Positions 1 to 9,299 of a stretch of 64,000 nt of DNA are shown in pieces. The notes beneath the pieces are model-generated. The model was given only the letters and a program-made list of their open reading frames with translations, did no database searches and was not told the origin of the DNA. Position 1 is the first letter of the stretch, and the number at the start of each line of letters is the position of its first letter. Source of the stretch: Proteobacteria bacterium UBA981 (GTDB taxonomy: Bacteria; Pseudomonadota; Gammaproteobacteria; Ga0077536). The DNA lies in the NCBI GenBank assembly GCA_002292285.1, contig DBBP01000008.1, positions 1 to 64,000 on the forward strand, given 5' to 3'. The position numbers and the translations under genes were made by a program.

Positions 1-786
1 CCGCTCGAAGTGTGGCAGGGCGCGGAAACTTCAGGCGAGGATCTGGAGACCTACCTTGCGCGCCTGAAGGCGGCTGGCCTTGGGACGTTGCCTGGTACTG
101 CCGGCGAGGTGCTTGATGACGAAGTGCGGGCGATCATTTGTCCGGACAAGATTAATACGGCGCAATGGTTCGAAGTCATGCGGGCGGCCCACAAAGTCGG
201 ATTCCAAACGACATCGACCATCATGTACGGCCACGTTGACCGCCCAATCCACTGGGCTCGTCATCTGCGTCGCTTGCGCGATGCCCAGATCGAGACCGGC
301 GGTTTCACAGAGTTTGTGCCGCTGCCCTTTGTGCATATGGAAGCGCCGTTGTATCTCAAGGGACGTGCCCGGCGCGGACCGACATTTCGCGAAGCGGTGC
401 TGATGCATGCGGTGGCTCGGCTTGTTCTCCATCCGCACATCACCAACATCCAGACGTCGTGGGTGAAGATGGGGCATGCCGGCGTGGTTGCGTGTCTGAA
501 CGCAGGCAGCAATGATCTCGGCGGGACCCTCATGAATGAAAGCATTACCCGCGCCGCAGGCGCTGAGCATGGGCAGGAAACCTCGCCGGAACAAATGCTT
601 GCTATGATCGAATCTGCCGAGCGCACGCCACGTCAGCGCACCACGGCATACGGCGATGTTCCCGAAGAGCGCTTGCTAGCCGGCTTGGACGCACCGGATT
701 TGACCGACATCATCAATACTCCCGCCCGCAAATACGAACGCAGCCAACGCCGCAAACTGGTCAGGTCGCAAGTCGAAGTCAACTAG
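1..786 (+). CDS. cofH: FO synthase, CofH subunit or C-terminal half of FbiC (5' truncated by window)
   Basis: The reading frame is open from base 1, so the start and the radical-SAM cysteine cluster lie outside the window; 261 residues are visible. The C-terminal part matches CofH/FbiC, the radical-SAM enzyme that joins the tyrosine-derived radical to the diaminouracil to make FO, the deazaflavin core of coenzyme F420. Recognisable stretches are PLEVWQGAETSGEDLETYL, GTLPGTAGEVLDDEVR, CPDKINTAQW, TSTIMYGHVD and FTEFVPLPFVHMEAPLYLKG. Whether the whole gene is a separate cofH or an actinobacterial-type FbiC fusion cannot be told from this fragment. It precedes a CoA-transferase with a short gap and lies close to six LLM-family genes, the main class of F420 users, which supports F420 use in this organism. 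Confidence 0.93.
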   Translation, partial: PLEVWQGAETSGEDLETYLARLKAAGLGTLPGTAGEVLDDEVRAIICPDKINTAQWFEVMRAAHKVGFQTTSTIMYGHVDRPIHWARHLRRLRDAQIETGGFTEFVPLPFVHMEAPLYLKGRARRGPTFREAVLMHAVARLVLHPHITNIQTSWVKMGHAGVVACLNAGSNDLGGTLMNESITRAAGAEHGQETSPEQMLAMIESAERTPRQRTTAYGDVPEERLLAGLDAPDLTDIINTPARKYERSQRRKLVRSQVEVN

Positions 787-801
787 AACGGATTGTCAAA
801 A

Positions 802-2025
802 ATGAGCCAGAAGCCGGTCCATATTCTTAACGGGTACCGCGTGCTCGATATGACCCACGTTCTCGCCGGTCCTACTGCGACTCGCCTGATGGCGGAGATG
901 GGCGCAGAAGTCATTAAAGTGGAATTCCCGCCACTCGGCGACGTCGGGCGCGGATTGCCGGCCCTCTCGAATGGCCGCAGCGGATATTTCGTTCAGCAAA
1001 ACCGCGGCAAATATAGTGTTTGCCTCGGTCTTAAAGACCCCGCCGGTAAAGCGATTCTGACCGAGCTAATAGAGAAATCTGACGTATTTATTGAGAACTT
1101 CGCGCCCGGCGTTATTGGTCGGCTGGGGTTTTCCTGGGAGCAAGTCCGCGCCATCAACCCCAAGATCGTGATGTGTTCAGTGTCTGCACTGGGTCAGCAA
1201 GGTGAATTGTCTGCGCTGCCTGGTTTCGACAATATCGCGCAGGCCTACAGCGGCATCATGGGCATGATTGGCGATCCCGACGGGCCGCCCGCATTTCCCA
1301 TGGCCGGCATTGGTGACGTGATGACTGGTGTGCACGCGGCCTGCGCAATCGGCTACGCGCTGTTGCACTGCGCACGCGGTGGCGAGGGTCAGTTTGTCGA
1401 TATATCGTTACTCGATGCTTACACCCATTGCCACGAACTCAACGTCCAGCTGTATTCGCTGTCTGGTGGTGAGATCGAGCCGACTCGCGCCGGGAGTCAA
1501 CACTACGCGGTATGTCCGGTAGGGCTATTCAAATCGCCCGAGGGCTATCTATGCATCATTGCTTTGCAGCCGCAGTGGGCGAATGTGTGTCGCGCCATCG
1601 GACGGCCGGAGTTAATTGATGATCCGCGCTACGACACTAACGAAAAACGCGTCGCGGCCGGCCCGGAAGTGGTGGCGATCATTGAACAATGGCTGGCAGC
1701 GCAAGAATCTGATGCGGCTTGCCTTGAAGCCCTGGAGCGCGAACGTGTGCCCTGTGCACCCGTGCTGAAAATTTCCGAGGTCGCCAATCATCCGCATATG
1801 CGTGGGCGTGGCACCGTCCGGGTCGTCAAGGACGAGAAGCTCGGCGAGGTTTTAATGCCCGGTATGCCGCTACGATTCTCTGGTTTTGAGCACAATCAGG
1901 AACTGGTAGCTGCCTCACTCGGCGAACATAATGAAAAAATACTGGGTGAGGTTCTCGGTTACGACGCCGAGCGAATTGCGGCACTCAACGCTGCTGGCGT
2001 ACTGCAAGCCAACCCCGATACCTGA
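802..2025 (+). CDS. CaiB/BaiF (family III) CoA-transferase
   Basis: A 407-residue family III CoA-transferase, which moves CoA between carboxylic acids through an aspartyl-CoA thioester in an interlocked dimer. Seen: the N-terminal fold around MTHVLAGPTATRLMAEMGAEVIKVE, the FIENFAPGVIGRLG segment, and GIGDVMTG, whose Asp is at the position of the family's catalytic aspartate. Length is normal for the family. I chose the ATG at 802; a TTG at 793 in the same frame would add three residues and has no better ribosome binding site. It follows the cofH-like gene by only about 15 bases and is followed by a small ABM-domain gene 12 bases downstream, so the three probably share a transcript. The substrate is not predictable from sequence. 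Confidence 0.9.
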   Translation: MSQKPVHILNGYRVLDMTHVLAGPTATRLMAEMGAEVIKVEFPPLGDVGRGLPALSNGRSGYFVQQNRGKYSVCLGLKDPAGKAILTELIEKSDVFIENFAPGVIGRLGFSWEQVRAINPKIVMCSVSALGQQGELSALPGFDNIAQAYSGIMGMIGDPDGPPAFPMAGIGDVMTGVHAACAIGYALLHCARGGEGQFVDISLLDAYTHCHELNVQLYSLSGGEIEPTRAGSQHYAVCPVGLFKSPEGYLCIIALQPQWANVCRAIGRPELIDDPRYDTNEKRVAAGPEVVAIIEQWLAAQESDAACLEALERERVPCAPVLKISEVANHPHMRGRGTVRVVKDEKLGEVLMPGMPLRFSGFEHNQELVAASLGEHNEKILGEVLGYDAERIAALNAAGVLQANPDT

Positions 2026-2037
2026 CGGAGCAACGAG

Positions 2038-2337
2038 ATGTCTGAGCGTATTCACGTTGTCGCAAGCTTTGCGGTAAGCCCTGAGTCACCTGCGGAGTTT
2101 TCCGCGCTGGTTAATCGGCTGCTGGTCGGGCCCACTCAGGCCGAACCCGGATGCATCCGCTACGAGTTATGCCAAGACTGCGCCGAACCAACGTCCTTTG
2201 TTATGCTCGAAACGTGGGCCAGTGAATCGGATCTCGATGCCCATTTGGCGCAACCAGGGCTCGCAGCAGCGCTGGATGAATTACGACCGTTCGTAACGGC
2301 CGCGCCTGTCGTGAGTCGTTATCGCAACAGCGGCTGA
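2038..2337 (+). CDS. Antibiotic biosynthesis monooxygenase (ABM) domain protein, YgiN-like
   Basis: A 99-residue single-domain protein of the dimeric alpha-beta barrel ABM superfamily. Evidence is the family pattern VVASFAVSPESPAEFSALVNRL, then EPGCIRYELCQD and FVMLETWASESDLDAHLAQPGLAAAL, with a terminal PVVSRY. Such proteins act on quinols or polyketide-like aromatics without a cofactor, or are simple dimeric binding proteins; the fold alone does not decide. GGAGCAACGAG directly upstream of the ATG is a good ribosome binding site. It is the last gene of the cofH-CoA-transferase transcript and converges on the peptide transporter. Confidence 0.8.
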   Translation: MSERIHVVASFAVSPESPAEFSALVNRLLVGPTQAEPGCIRYELCQDCAEPTSFVMLETWASESDLDAHLAQPGLAAALDELRPFVTAAPVVSRYRNSG

Positions 2338-2381
2338 TAGTCCGGCGCCGCTTCCCCGCTCACCTGAACCGGAACACGTCA

Positions 2382-3902
2382 TCAAGGCGAGCGTGGCGCG
2401 CTCAGGAACCTCCGCAAGGGACGGACGAGCAGCGCCATGATGACTGTCGATACAATCGCGATCAACGTCAGGGTGCTGAATATTTTAACGAGACTGAACG
2501 TATCGTAGAGTCCAGCGACTCGACCACCGAGATAAGAACCGATCGAGCTCGCCAGGAACCACACGCCCATCGTCAGGCCAGCGACGCGGACCGGCGCCAG
2601 TTTGCTCATGGCACTTAGCCCGACCGGGCTCAAGCACATTTCTCCGATTGCGTGCAGCAAGTACATCACTGCCAGCCACAATGGACTCACTAGCATGCCT
2701 TGTTCAGCACGCGCGGCCGCCCCGATCATAACGCCCCATCCGAGCGCCATGAACAGCATGCCGATAGCGAATTTAGCGGGGCTGGAAGGCTCCCTTGAAC
2801 CCAGTTTGATCCACAGCCAAGCGAATCCAGGGGCCAGACCGCAGATGATGTAAATCGGATTTAACGACTGCAACCAACTGGCCGGAAATTCGTAGCCAAG
2901 TAGGTGTTTGTCAGTACTGCGCTCGGCAAACAAATTCAGCGTTGACCCGCCTTGTTCATAAAGTGACCAGAAGATCGTCGCCCCGACAAACAACACGAGA
3001 ATGAGAAGCAGACGCCGCCGTTCGTCATCAGTCCATTCGGCCATGGTGAACAGCCAGGTAAAAAAAGCCACCGTGATCACTAGTAAAATGACCCCGAAAG
3101 CATCGCCAAGACCGGTAGCGCTAAGTTCAATAAAGCCGAGTGCGACGAGTCCCGCGATGAGGCCGGCCAGTGCTGCGAGGGAGGCGAGTCCTTTTAGCAA
3201 TTGGTTGCGCGCCACGCCGTCCGACTGGGGCGGAGGTGGCTGGCCGGCATCACCTAAATGGTGAGCGCCACGCACGTAGTGGATCAGACCGGCTGCCATG
3301 CCGACAGCAGCTGCGCCGAAGCCGAAATGCCAGGCCATGCCGGGGTCCAGCCCATAGCGATGTAAAGTCTCACGAAAGCCAGCACTCTGGCCCAACCAAC
3401 CGCACACGAGCGGCGCCAGAAACGCGCCGATATTAATGCCCATGTAATACAGCGAGTAACCTGAATCGCGGCGATGGTCGTCGCTGGAATAGAGTTGACC
3501 AACCATGGTGCTGATGTTCGGTTTCAGGAAACCAGTTCCGATTACCAGCAGGGCCAGACCAACATAGAACGTCCCCAGGGTCGGGACGGCGAGGGCGATA
3601 TGCCCGCACATGATGACGATCCCGCCAATCAAGGTTGCGCGACGCTGACCAATGAAGCGATCGGCAATCCAACCACCGGGAAGACAGGCCAGATAAACCA
3701 ACGCGGTATACAGGCCATACACGGCGCCTGCGGCCGCGACGTCGAAGCCAAGGCCGCCATTGATAGCCGGTGTGGTCATGAACAGGATGAGTATCGCCCG
3801 CATGCCGTAGTAGCTGAATCGTTCCCACATTTCGGTAAAGAACAAAGTCGACAACCCACGTGGGTGTCCGAAAAAGCCTGTGGCGTTCGTATTCAAACTC
3901 AT
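2382..3902 (-). CDS. POT/PTR2-family proton-coupled peptide transporter (MFS)
   Basis: A 506-residue polytopic inner-membrane protein with about a dozen or more hydrophobic helices. The N-terminus carries FFTEMWERFSYYGMRAILI, containing the ExxERF(x)YY signature of the proton-dependent oligopeptide transporter family. YSLYYMGINIGAFLAPLVCGWLG is the second family signature. Members import di- and tripeptides, or sometimes nitrate or drugs, with protons. It reads in the same direction as the enoyl-CoA hydratase upstream, separated by about 108 bases, and is convergent with the ABM gene. No clear Shine-Dalgarno is seen at the ATG. The role in a catabolic island may be coincidental. Confidence 0.92.
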   Translation of the reverse strand: MSLNTNATGFFGHPRGLSTLFFTEMWERFSYYGMRAILILFMTTPAINGGLGFDVAAAGAVYGLYTALVYLACLPGGWIADRFIGQRRATLIGGIVIMCGHIALAVPTLGTFYVGLALLVIGTGFLKPNISTMVGQLYSSDDHRRDSGYSLYYMGINIGAFLAPLVCGWLGQSAGFRETLHRYGLDPGMAWHFGFGAAAVGMAAGLIHYVRGAHHLGDAGQPPPPQSDGVARNQLLKGLASLAALAGLIAGLVALGFIELSATGLGDAFGVILLVITVAFFTWLFTMAEWTDDERRRLLLILVLFVGATIFWSLYEQGGSTLNLFAERSTDKHLLGYEFPASWLQSLNPIYIICGLAPGFAWLWIKLGSREPSSPAKFAIGMLFMALGWGVMIGAAARAEQGMLVSPLWLAVMYLLHAIGEMCLSPVGLSAMSKLAPVRVAGLTMGVWFLASSIGSYLGGRVAGLYDTFSLVKIFSTLTLIAIVSTVIMALLVRPLRRFLSAPRSP

Positions 3903-4010
3903 TGACTACCGTTGTTTTGGGGAAGGATGGGTCACCGACAGCGCCTTACTTGGGGCGCTTTGACCGGCTTCGCCAACGCCTAAGTTGAACCATCGAGCGC
4001 CGGGTGCTGA

Positions 4011-4799
4011 TTAGTCGCCGGTAAATCGCGGTGGTTGTTTCGCCAGATACGCTTCGGCCGCAGCACTTTGATCGGACATGCCGAGAGTGAGCAAATTCTG
4101 ATCGGCATCCATATGCATAAGCGCCCGATCGAGCGCGCCGCTGATCTGATTAATGCTCCGTTTGATCATTTGGGCGGCAGCTGGTGATTTGTTGACATAG
4201 GTTTGAGCAAATTCGGTTGCGCTTTCCACTAATTTATCGCCATCCACGATAGCCTCAAGCAAGCCCCAATCCAGCAGGGTTGGCGCCTGCACCTGTTCGC
4301 CGCCAATGACCAGGCGCTTGGCGCGCGTCGGGCCGAGCAGACGAATCGTCAACGGCAAGCTTTGCCACATCAGATTCAGACCCAGATCGATTTCCGGGTA
4401 CTGGATGAAGGTATCCGGCGTGCCAAGGCGAAAATCCATAGTCGTGACCAAACAAGCTCCACCGCCGAGCGCGCCGCCGTTCCATGCGCCGATGGTAATT
4501 TGGTCGATGCCAAGCAGGGCATGTACGGCACGCTCACCAATGCGCCAGCGGCGCCGTTTTAGCACCATCGGATCGGTGTTCTTGCCAATCATGTCGTCCA
4601 GATCGGCACCCGATGAAAAATGTTTGCCAGCGCCGGTAAAAATCACCACGCGCGTCTCGGCATCGTCGCGAAAACTTAGCGCGCATGCTTCGATCTCTGC
4701 GAGATGCTCATAGCTGAGTGCATTCGCGCAATGCGGTCGGTTGAACGTGACATAGGCAATATGCTCGTCGCGCTGCAAGGTAATGTGCTGATAAGTCAT
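4011..4799 (-). CDS. Enoyl-CoA hydratase/isomerase family (crotonase fold)
   Basis: About 262 residues from the ATG at 4799; a GTG at 4853 would add an 18-residue tail that is not family-like, so I prefer the ATG. The crotonase oxyanion-hole segments are visible as FSSGADLDDMIG and NGGALGGGACLV. The second acidic position is kept in QYPEIDLGLNL, but the first hydratase glutamate (the E in GGGCE of classical hydratases) is replaced in GGGAC. It therefore may be an isomerase, hydrolase or lyase member rather than a classical hydratase. It lies between an LLM oxidoreductase and the peptide transporter, all leftward. Confidence 0.85.
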   Translation of the reverse strand: MTYQHITLQRDEHIAYVTFNRPHCANALSYEHLAEIEACALSFRDDAETRVVIFTGAGKHFSSGADLDDMIGKNTDPMVLKRRRWRIGERAVHALLGIDQITIGAWNGGALGGGACLVTTMDFRLGTPDTFIQYPEIDLGLNLMWQSLPLTIRLLGPTRAKRLVIGGEQVQAPTLLDWGLLEAIVDGDKLVESATEFAQTYVNKSPAAAQMIKRSINQISGALDRALMHMDADQNLLTLGMSDQSAAAEAYLAKQPPRFTGD

Positions 4800-4913
4800 A
4801 ACGGGCTGTCCAGATATTGTTCGTGCTTGCTGTCGTGCGAGAGTGCTGGACACGTCAGTTAAGCGTCCCCGGTGAATGGCCGGTCTGCGGCTCAGGCCGG
4901 CGTTGACCGGCTA

Positions 4914-5801
4914 CTAAAACAGGCTGCCAGCCAGATCCTCCAATTCGCTACAGATTTCCTCGCCATCGCCGCCTTGCAACCAGATCACTACTGAGGTTGC
5001 CCCGGCTTTAGCGGCTTCAGCGATTTCTGCTGTGGAACGCATACCGCCGCCCGGGGTCGAGAACAGGATGATCTGGAAATCATCCGGATTTCGGCCCGCT
5101 TCTTTAGCGTATTTGGCGATCTCTGTATTGCCTTCGGCGATATGCGCGGGATCGCCGGTAAACGGCATCCAGCCATCGCCCCATTTTGCTACCCGTTTAA
5201 ACACTAAGGGTGAAGCGATGCTGCCAAGAAGGATCGGCGGATGTGGCTTGTGGGCCGGCGCGGGGCGACACATGATAGGCGGGAAATCGTAGTACTTGCC
5301 GTGGTGCTCGACGTTTTCGCCCGTCCACAGTTTTTTCATTACGTCGATGGCTTCCGTTGTTTGCGTCCAGCGGTGATCAAAGTCACCGCCCATCACGGTA
5401 CATTCTGGCTCGTTCCAGCCCGCGCCGATACCGTATAGAAAGCGCCCGCCTGAATAATGATCAAGCGACGCGATTTCCTTGGCTGCATTGATTGGATTGC
5501 GTTCGGGGACCAGTGCGACGCCGGTCCCGAGTTTGAGGGTGGTGGTGACCGCGGAAGCGCGGGCCAGACCGATCAGCGGATCGGGCATTTTGAATAAGTA
5601 ATCGGGCGCCGGTTCATCGGCCTGCTTGCCCGGATAGACTTCGGCCGATCCCTCAGGTATCACGACATGCTCCGGTAACCAATAAGAGTCGAAACCAAGC
5701 GCTTCGGCGCGTTTGGCCACAATCGCCGGATCACCGGCTGGGACATCGCATAAGTTCTGAAAAACACCGACCGAAATGCCGCCACATCGTTTACTGCTCA
5801 T
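4914..5801 (-). CDS. LLM-class F420-dependent oxidoreductase (Rv2161c-like)
   Basis: A 295-residue TIM-barrel flavin/F420 oxidoreductase of the luciferase-like superfamily. Seen: the N-terminal strand SVGVFQNLCDVPAGDP, ALGFDSYWLPEHVVIPEG, the LKLGTGVALVPERNP strand and SGGRFLYGIGAGWNEPE, a set typical of the TIGR03619-type mycobacterial F420 enzymes. I start at the ATG at 5801, which has GGAG nine bases upstream; the frame remains open to 5921 but that 40-residue extension is not family-like. It is divergent from the next LLM gene across about 160 bases, so that gap probably holds two promoters. F420 rather than FMN use is inferred from family resemblance and the nearby cofH. Confidence 0.88.
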   Translation of the reverse strand: MSSKRCGGISVGVFQNLCDVPAGDPAIVAKRAEALGFDSYWLPEHVVIPEGSAEVYPGKQADEPAPDYLFKMPDPLIGLARASAVTTTLKLGTGVALVPERNPINAAKEIASLDHYSGGRFLYGIGAGWNEPECTVMGGDFDHRWTQTTEAIDVMKKLWTGENVEHHGKYYDFPPIMCRPAPAHKPHPPILLGSIASPLVFKRVAKWGDGWMPFTGDPAHIAEGNTEIAKYAKEAGRNPDDFQIILFSTPGGGMRSTAEIAEAAKAGATSVVIWLQGGDGEEICSELEDLAGSLF

Positions 5802-5961
5802 TGCCGTCAACTCCAGTTTTCGGGACCTGTAATAGAGCGATGCATTGCACGATTTTCGCCGGCCAATTGCAATCTGCAGCCGACTCGGCTGGGTGACCTT
5901 GACAGCTTCGCCCATCGCCAAGTAGCTTGGCCGGTCCTACATAACCCTTAAGGGAGCTACG

Positions 5962-7068
5962 ATGGAACTAGGTTACTTTACGATGCCCTTGCATCACGCT
6001 GATCGTGATTATCACGAGACTCTGCAAGAAGATATCGAAGCCATCGTGCTGGCTGATGAGCTGGGATACAGCGAGGCCTGGGTCGGCGAGCACTATTCCG
6101 CCGCTGTCGAGCAAATCACTTCGCCGCTCATGTTTCACGCCAATCTGATTAACCGGACAAAGCAAATTAAGTTCGCTACCGGCGTGATGTGCCTGCCGCA
6201 GTATCACCCAGCGGTACAAGCCGGCCAGGCGGCCATGTTCGACCATTTGAGCGAGGGGCGCTTCATTATGGGCGTGGGCCCGGGTGGGCTGTCGTCAGAT
6301 TTCGAATTGTTCGGTGTGCTCGATAAAGATCGCATGGAAATGATGGAAGAGTCGCTGGCGATGATTCTCGAGTTGTGGACCACCGAGCCGCCCTACAAAA
6401 TCCAGGGTAAGCACTGGACCATCGACATGAAAGAATGGACTCACCACGACATCAAACTCGGCTATGTGCCACAACCATTCCAGAAGCCCCATCCGCCGAT
6501 TGCTATTTCAGCGATGAGTCCGTTTTCAGGCTCACTGAAATACGCTGGTTCACACGGTTACATGCCGGTCTCCGCGAACTTCGTGGCGAGTTGGTCGGTC
6601 GCGACCCACTGGCCGGCCTATTGTGCAGGTGCCGAGCAGACTGGTCTGACACCCGATCCCAAGCAATGGCATGTTGCGCGCAGCATTTACGTTGGAGAGA
6701 GCGACGCCGAAGCAGAAGCGTTCGTGAAGCAGCCGGGTGGCTCATACGATTACTACTACGAATATTTGTTCAAGATTTTCGATCGGTCGAACTACAAGGC
6801 ACCTTTTGTGCCGACGAAGGATTTCGATCCCGATAAATTGACCTCCCAGGACGCCCGCGATGGCTGCGTTATGCACGGCAGTCCGGAAACTGTGGCGCGC
6901 AAGATCCTTGAGTTGCGCGAGGAGGTTGGTGATTTCGGCACACTGCTATATGCGGCCCATGACTGGGTCGATAAAGGGGCTATGCAGAACTCGATTCGCC
7001 TCATGGCAAACGAGGTCATGCCAATTGTGAATGCAGAGCTGGGTACCAAAGCAGCATCCGCTGGGTAG
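5962..7068 (+). CDS. LLM-class flavin-dependent oxidoreductase, luciferase/LimB-like
   Basis: A 368-residue member of the bacterial luciferase superfamily, longer than its LLM neighbours and closer to the two-component FMN monooxygenases such as limonene monooxygenase. Seen: MELGYFTMPLHHADRDYHE, LGYSEAWVGEHYS, FATGVMCLPQYHPAVQAGQ and DHLSEGRFIMGVGPGG. An AAGGGAG ribosome binding site stands before the ATG. It would use reduced FMN from a separate reductase, although F420 use is not excluded. The next LLM gene starts 33 bases downstream and they likely form a two-gene operon. Luciferase activity is not suggested: no partner luxB or aldehyde-supply genes are present. Confidence 0.88.
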   Translation: MELGYFTMPLHHADRDYHETLQEDIEAIVLADELGYSEAWVGEHYSAAVEQITSPLMFHANLINRTKQIKFATGVMCLPQYHPAVQAGQAAMFDHLSEGRFIMGVGPGGLSSDFELFGVLDKDRMEMMEESLAMILELWTTEPPYKIQGKHWTIDMKEWTHHDIKLGYVPQPFQKPHPPIAISAMSPFSGSLKYAGSHGYMPVSANFVASWSVATHWPAYCAGAEQTGLTPDPKQWHVARSIYVGESDAEAEAFVKQPGGSYDYYYEYLFKIFDRSNYKAPFVPTKDFDPDKLTSQDARDGCVMHGSPETVARKILELREEVGDFGTLLYAAHDWVDKGAMQNSIRLMANEVMPIVNAELGTKAASAG

Positions 7069-7101
7069 GCCAGCTACTCAAACCAAGTTCAGGAGCAACG
7101 A

Positions 7102-8115
7102 GTGAGTAACAAGAAACTTCGTTTCGGATTGTGGTACGACTTTCGTAACCCACCGCAATGGCAGCGTGACAATACAGAGTTGTATCACGCCTGCTTCGAT
7201 CAGATCGTGCGCGCTGAGGATCTCGGCTTCGACGACATCTGGTTGTCGGAACATCATTTTCTTGACGACTGCTATTCACCGTCGATGCTAGCCATCGGTT
7301 GTGCGATCGCAGCCCGAACTAAGAAAGTCCACATCGGAACCAGCGTGCTGTTGCTACCGCTACATGATCCAGTGCGGGTTGCGGAGGACGCAGCGACGCT
7401 GGATGTGATCTCTGGCGGTCGTCTCGAACTGGGTCTGGGTGTTGGCTACAAAGTTGGAGAATTGAAAGCCTGGGGCATCGATCCCAAATCGCGTGGCAAA
7501 CGCATGGATGAGGGCATTGAGATCATCCAACGGTTGTTCGCCGGAGAAAGGTTCAGTTTCCATGGCCAGTATCACAACTACGAAGACATTCAGTTGCGGC
7601 CGATGCCGGTGCAGAAAAATCCGCGTTTGTGGATTGCCGGGTTCAGTAATATCGCCGTGCGCCGGGCAGCAAGAGTTGGTGCCGGGTATATCGCCATTGG
7701 CCCGATTGGCCCGTTTACGCAAGTGTATCGTGAGGAACTGCGCAAGCAGGGCCGCAACCCTGAAGACCATGAAGTGGCTGGCGGTTTTGCGTGGCTGCAC
7801 GTTGCCAAGGATCCCGAAAAACGTTGGGCGGAAGCAGTTGAACACCTCGCCTATCAACAGAATGCATATGGTGAATGGTTCGCGGCAGCGGGTATGGATT
7901 TTATCAAGCCAGTCAAACCGACGCAGGCGTCCATCGAGGAGAACGAGTGTTACATCGTGAGCCCGGAACGCGCGATTGAAATGATTAAGGGCTATGTCGA
8001 GGCGACGGGTTGTGAGCGTTTTTATACCTGGGCCGTACCACCGGGGCTACATCCGAGTTGGTCCGATGAGCACATTGAGCTCATGGCGAACGAGGTGATG
8101 CCAGCTTTTCGCTAG
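7102..8115 (+). CDS. LLM-class flavin/F420-dependent oxidoreductase
   Basis: A 337-residue luciferase-like monooxygenase superfamily protein. It begins at GTG with AGGAG eight bases upstream; there is no better ATG. Seen: LRFGLWYDFRNPPQWQ, LGFDDIWLSEHHFLDDCY, IGTSVLLLPLHDPVRVAEDA and SGGRLELGLGVGYKVGE. The WLSEHH and PVRVAEDAATLD pattern is common to LLM proteins from actinobacteria and F420-using proteobacteria. It follows the 5962 gene in the same operon and is succeeded by a G+C-rich hairpin. The substrate is unknown. Confidence 0.88.
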   Translation: MSNKKLRFGLWYDFRNPPQWQRDNTELYHACFDQIVRAEDLGFDDIWLSEHHFLDDCYSPSMLAIGCAIAARTKKVHIGTSVLLLPLHDPVRVAEDAATLDVISGGRLELGLGVGYKVGELKAWGIDPKSRGKRMDEGIEIIQRLFAGERFSFHGQYHNYEDIQLRPMPVQKNPRLWIAGFSNIAVRRAARVGAGYIAIGPIGPFTQVYREELRKQGRNPEDHEVAGGFAWLHVAKDPEKRWAEAVEHLAYQQNAYGEWFAAAGMDFIKPVKPTQASIEENECYIVSPERAIEMIKGYVEATGCERFYTWAVPPGLHPSWSDEHIELMANEVMPAFR

Positions 8116-8129
8116 GCAGCTAAGCAGAA

Positions 8130-8154
8130 CGCGCCGGCGCTCAATGCCGGCGCG
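8130..8154. terminator. G+C-rich hairpin between convergent genes
   Basis: A perfect 9-bp stem, CGCGCCGGC and GCCGGCGCG, with a 7-base loop, lies 14 bases after the stop of the 7102 gene and before the end of the leftward DUF3047 gene. No uridine tract follows on either strand, so it may end transcription with Rho or protect the 3' end rather than act as a classical intrinsic terminator. Confidence 0.45.
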
Positions 8155-8216
8155 GGTAAGCGCAAGCGCGCCCGGGGTGCCGTTGGGTCGGGTTTTCGTC
8201 GCACACCGCGCCGTTG

Positions 8217-9299
8217 TCACAGCACCTTAACTGTGCGCTGCCCGTCGCGCAGTCGAATATCTTTGAATTCGGCCCGGGCGGTCCCATGCTGAAAGCTCGC
8301 CACAACGATCAGCCACACAGCAACGATGCGAGACGACGGCGGCCCCATTGTGCGTGCAACATCGTCATGCACGTTCCGTTCCTCGGGTATGAAATCAGTT
8401 GCTGGCATCTTTCCGCTGCGCACCACGTAGTGCGTCTCACGCGCGCGCCAGGCTTTGATCGGACAATCAAACCAGCTATCGACGGGAAGTGAACTACTCC
8501 ATATCCAGGTCAAATCACGACCATTGTCGAACTCGGCCGCCACTGAAATGTAGTCATGCGTATGGGGTGTGTTTTCCGGTCGCTCGCTCGGGTGCTGCTC
8601 GAGCTGCCAGCGCCAGCTCAAACGGGTCGCCGGAGTGAGTGGAAAATCGATTGGTTTACGAACGATAGCCTGCTCATCGAGCGCGTGAAGGCAAATCCGT
8701 TGGTCATCGCCAACACTGTGAGTGCAATCCTGAAAAACATCTGTGGTGCCGATTTCGAGGAGATAGTCCCAATCGCTCGGCAGCCGGCGTTGATTGGCTA
8801 AACGCATTCTTTCAGTATGGAGTAGCGTGTGGCCCGCTATACCCCCGAGTTGATCGAGTCCGTCCGTAGCCGTGCCATGCCATTTCACCAGACACACTTC
8901 GAGGGACCCGCGCAGTTTCGCGTACGCGCTATCGGGTGTATCAAGCGCGCCATACGCGTCCTGCCACATGCCGAGGTAGATGCCGAGCTGAATTTCTCCG
9001 TCCTGATCGGCAACGAACGACCCACTATCTCGGGTCACGTTGACGACTCGACCCTGCGGCCACACGCGCGCCCACAAGTGAAAGCCGGGGCCGGCATAAA
9101 GTTCCGGATGATGTGCCGACCAGTGAATGATGCCGCTCGCAAATAAACTATAGGACTCGCCGCGTTTGATGGGTACACCGGTACCTTGCCACGGACGTTG
9201 CTTGCCATCTAAGCGCTGAGCGTGGACGTCGGCTGGCACTGCGGTGCTGGCCAACGCGTGCGCCAGGGCTATGGCCGAGGAGTGGTTTGCTGCTGACAT
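8217..9299 (-). CDS. DUF3047 protein with LecA-like N-terminal beta-sandwich domain
   Basis: About 360 residues from the ATG at 9299. The C-terminal half resembles DUF3047: LTPATRLSWRWQLEQHP, then HDYISVAAEFDNG and WIWSSSLPVDSWF. The N-terminal half has a pattern like the PA-IL/LecA carbohydrate-binding sandwich found in many marine proteins: YSLFASGIIHWSAHH, DQDGEIQLGIYLGMWQDAYG and LRGSLEVCLVKW. No signal peptide is seen. The frame stays open upstream to 9569, overlapping the start of the divergent LLM gene, and the residues just before the chosen ATG look protein-like, so a start at GTG 9320 or beyond is possible. Function unknown. Confidence 0.65.
   Translation of the reverse strand: MSAANHSSAIALAHALASTAVPADVHAQRLDGKQRPWQGTGVPIKRGESYSLFASGIIHWSAHHPELYAGPGFHLWARVWPQGRVVNVTRDSGSFVADQDGEIQLGIYLGMWQDAYGALDTPDSAYAKLRGSLEVCLVKWHGTATDGLDQLGGIAGHTLLHTERMRLANQRRLPSDWDYLLEIGTTDVFQDCTHSVGDDQRICLHALDEQAIVRKPIDFPLTPATRLSWRWQLEQHPSERPENTPHTHDYISVAAEFDNGRDLTWIWSSSLPVDSWFDCPIKAWRARETHYVVRSGKMPATDFIPEERNVHDDVARTMGPPSSRIVAVWLIVVASFQHGTARAEFKDIRLRDGQRTVKVL

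Noticed and set aside
5962..8115. Bacterial luciferase (luxAB) operon
   Set aside because: The two LLM genes resemble luciferase in fold only; no luxCDE genes or the paired alpha/beta lengths are present.
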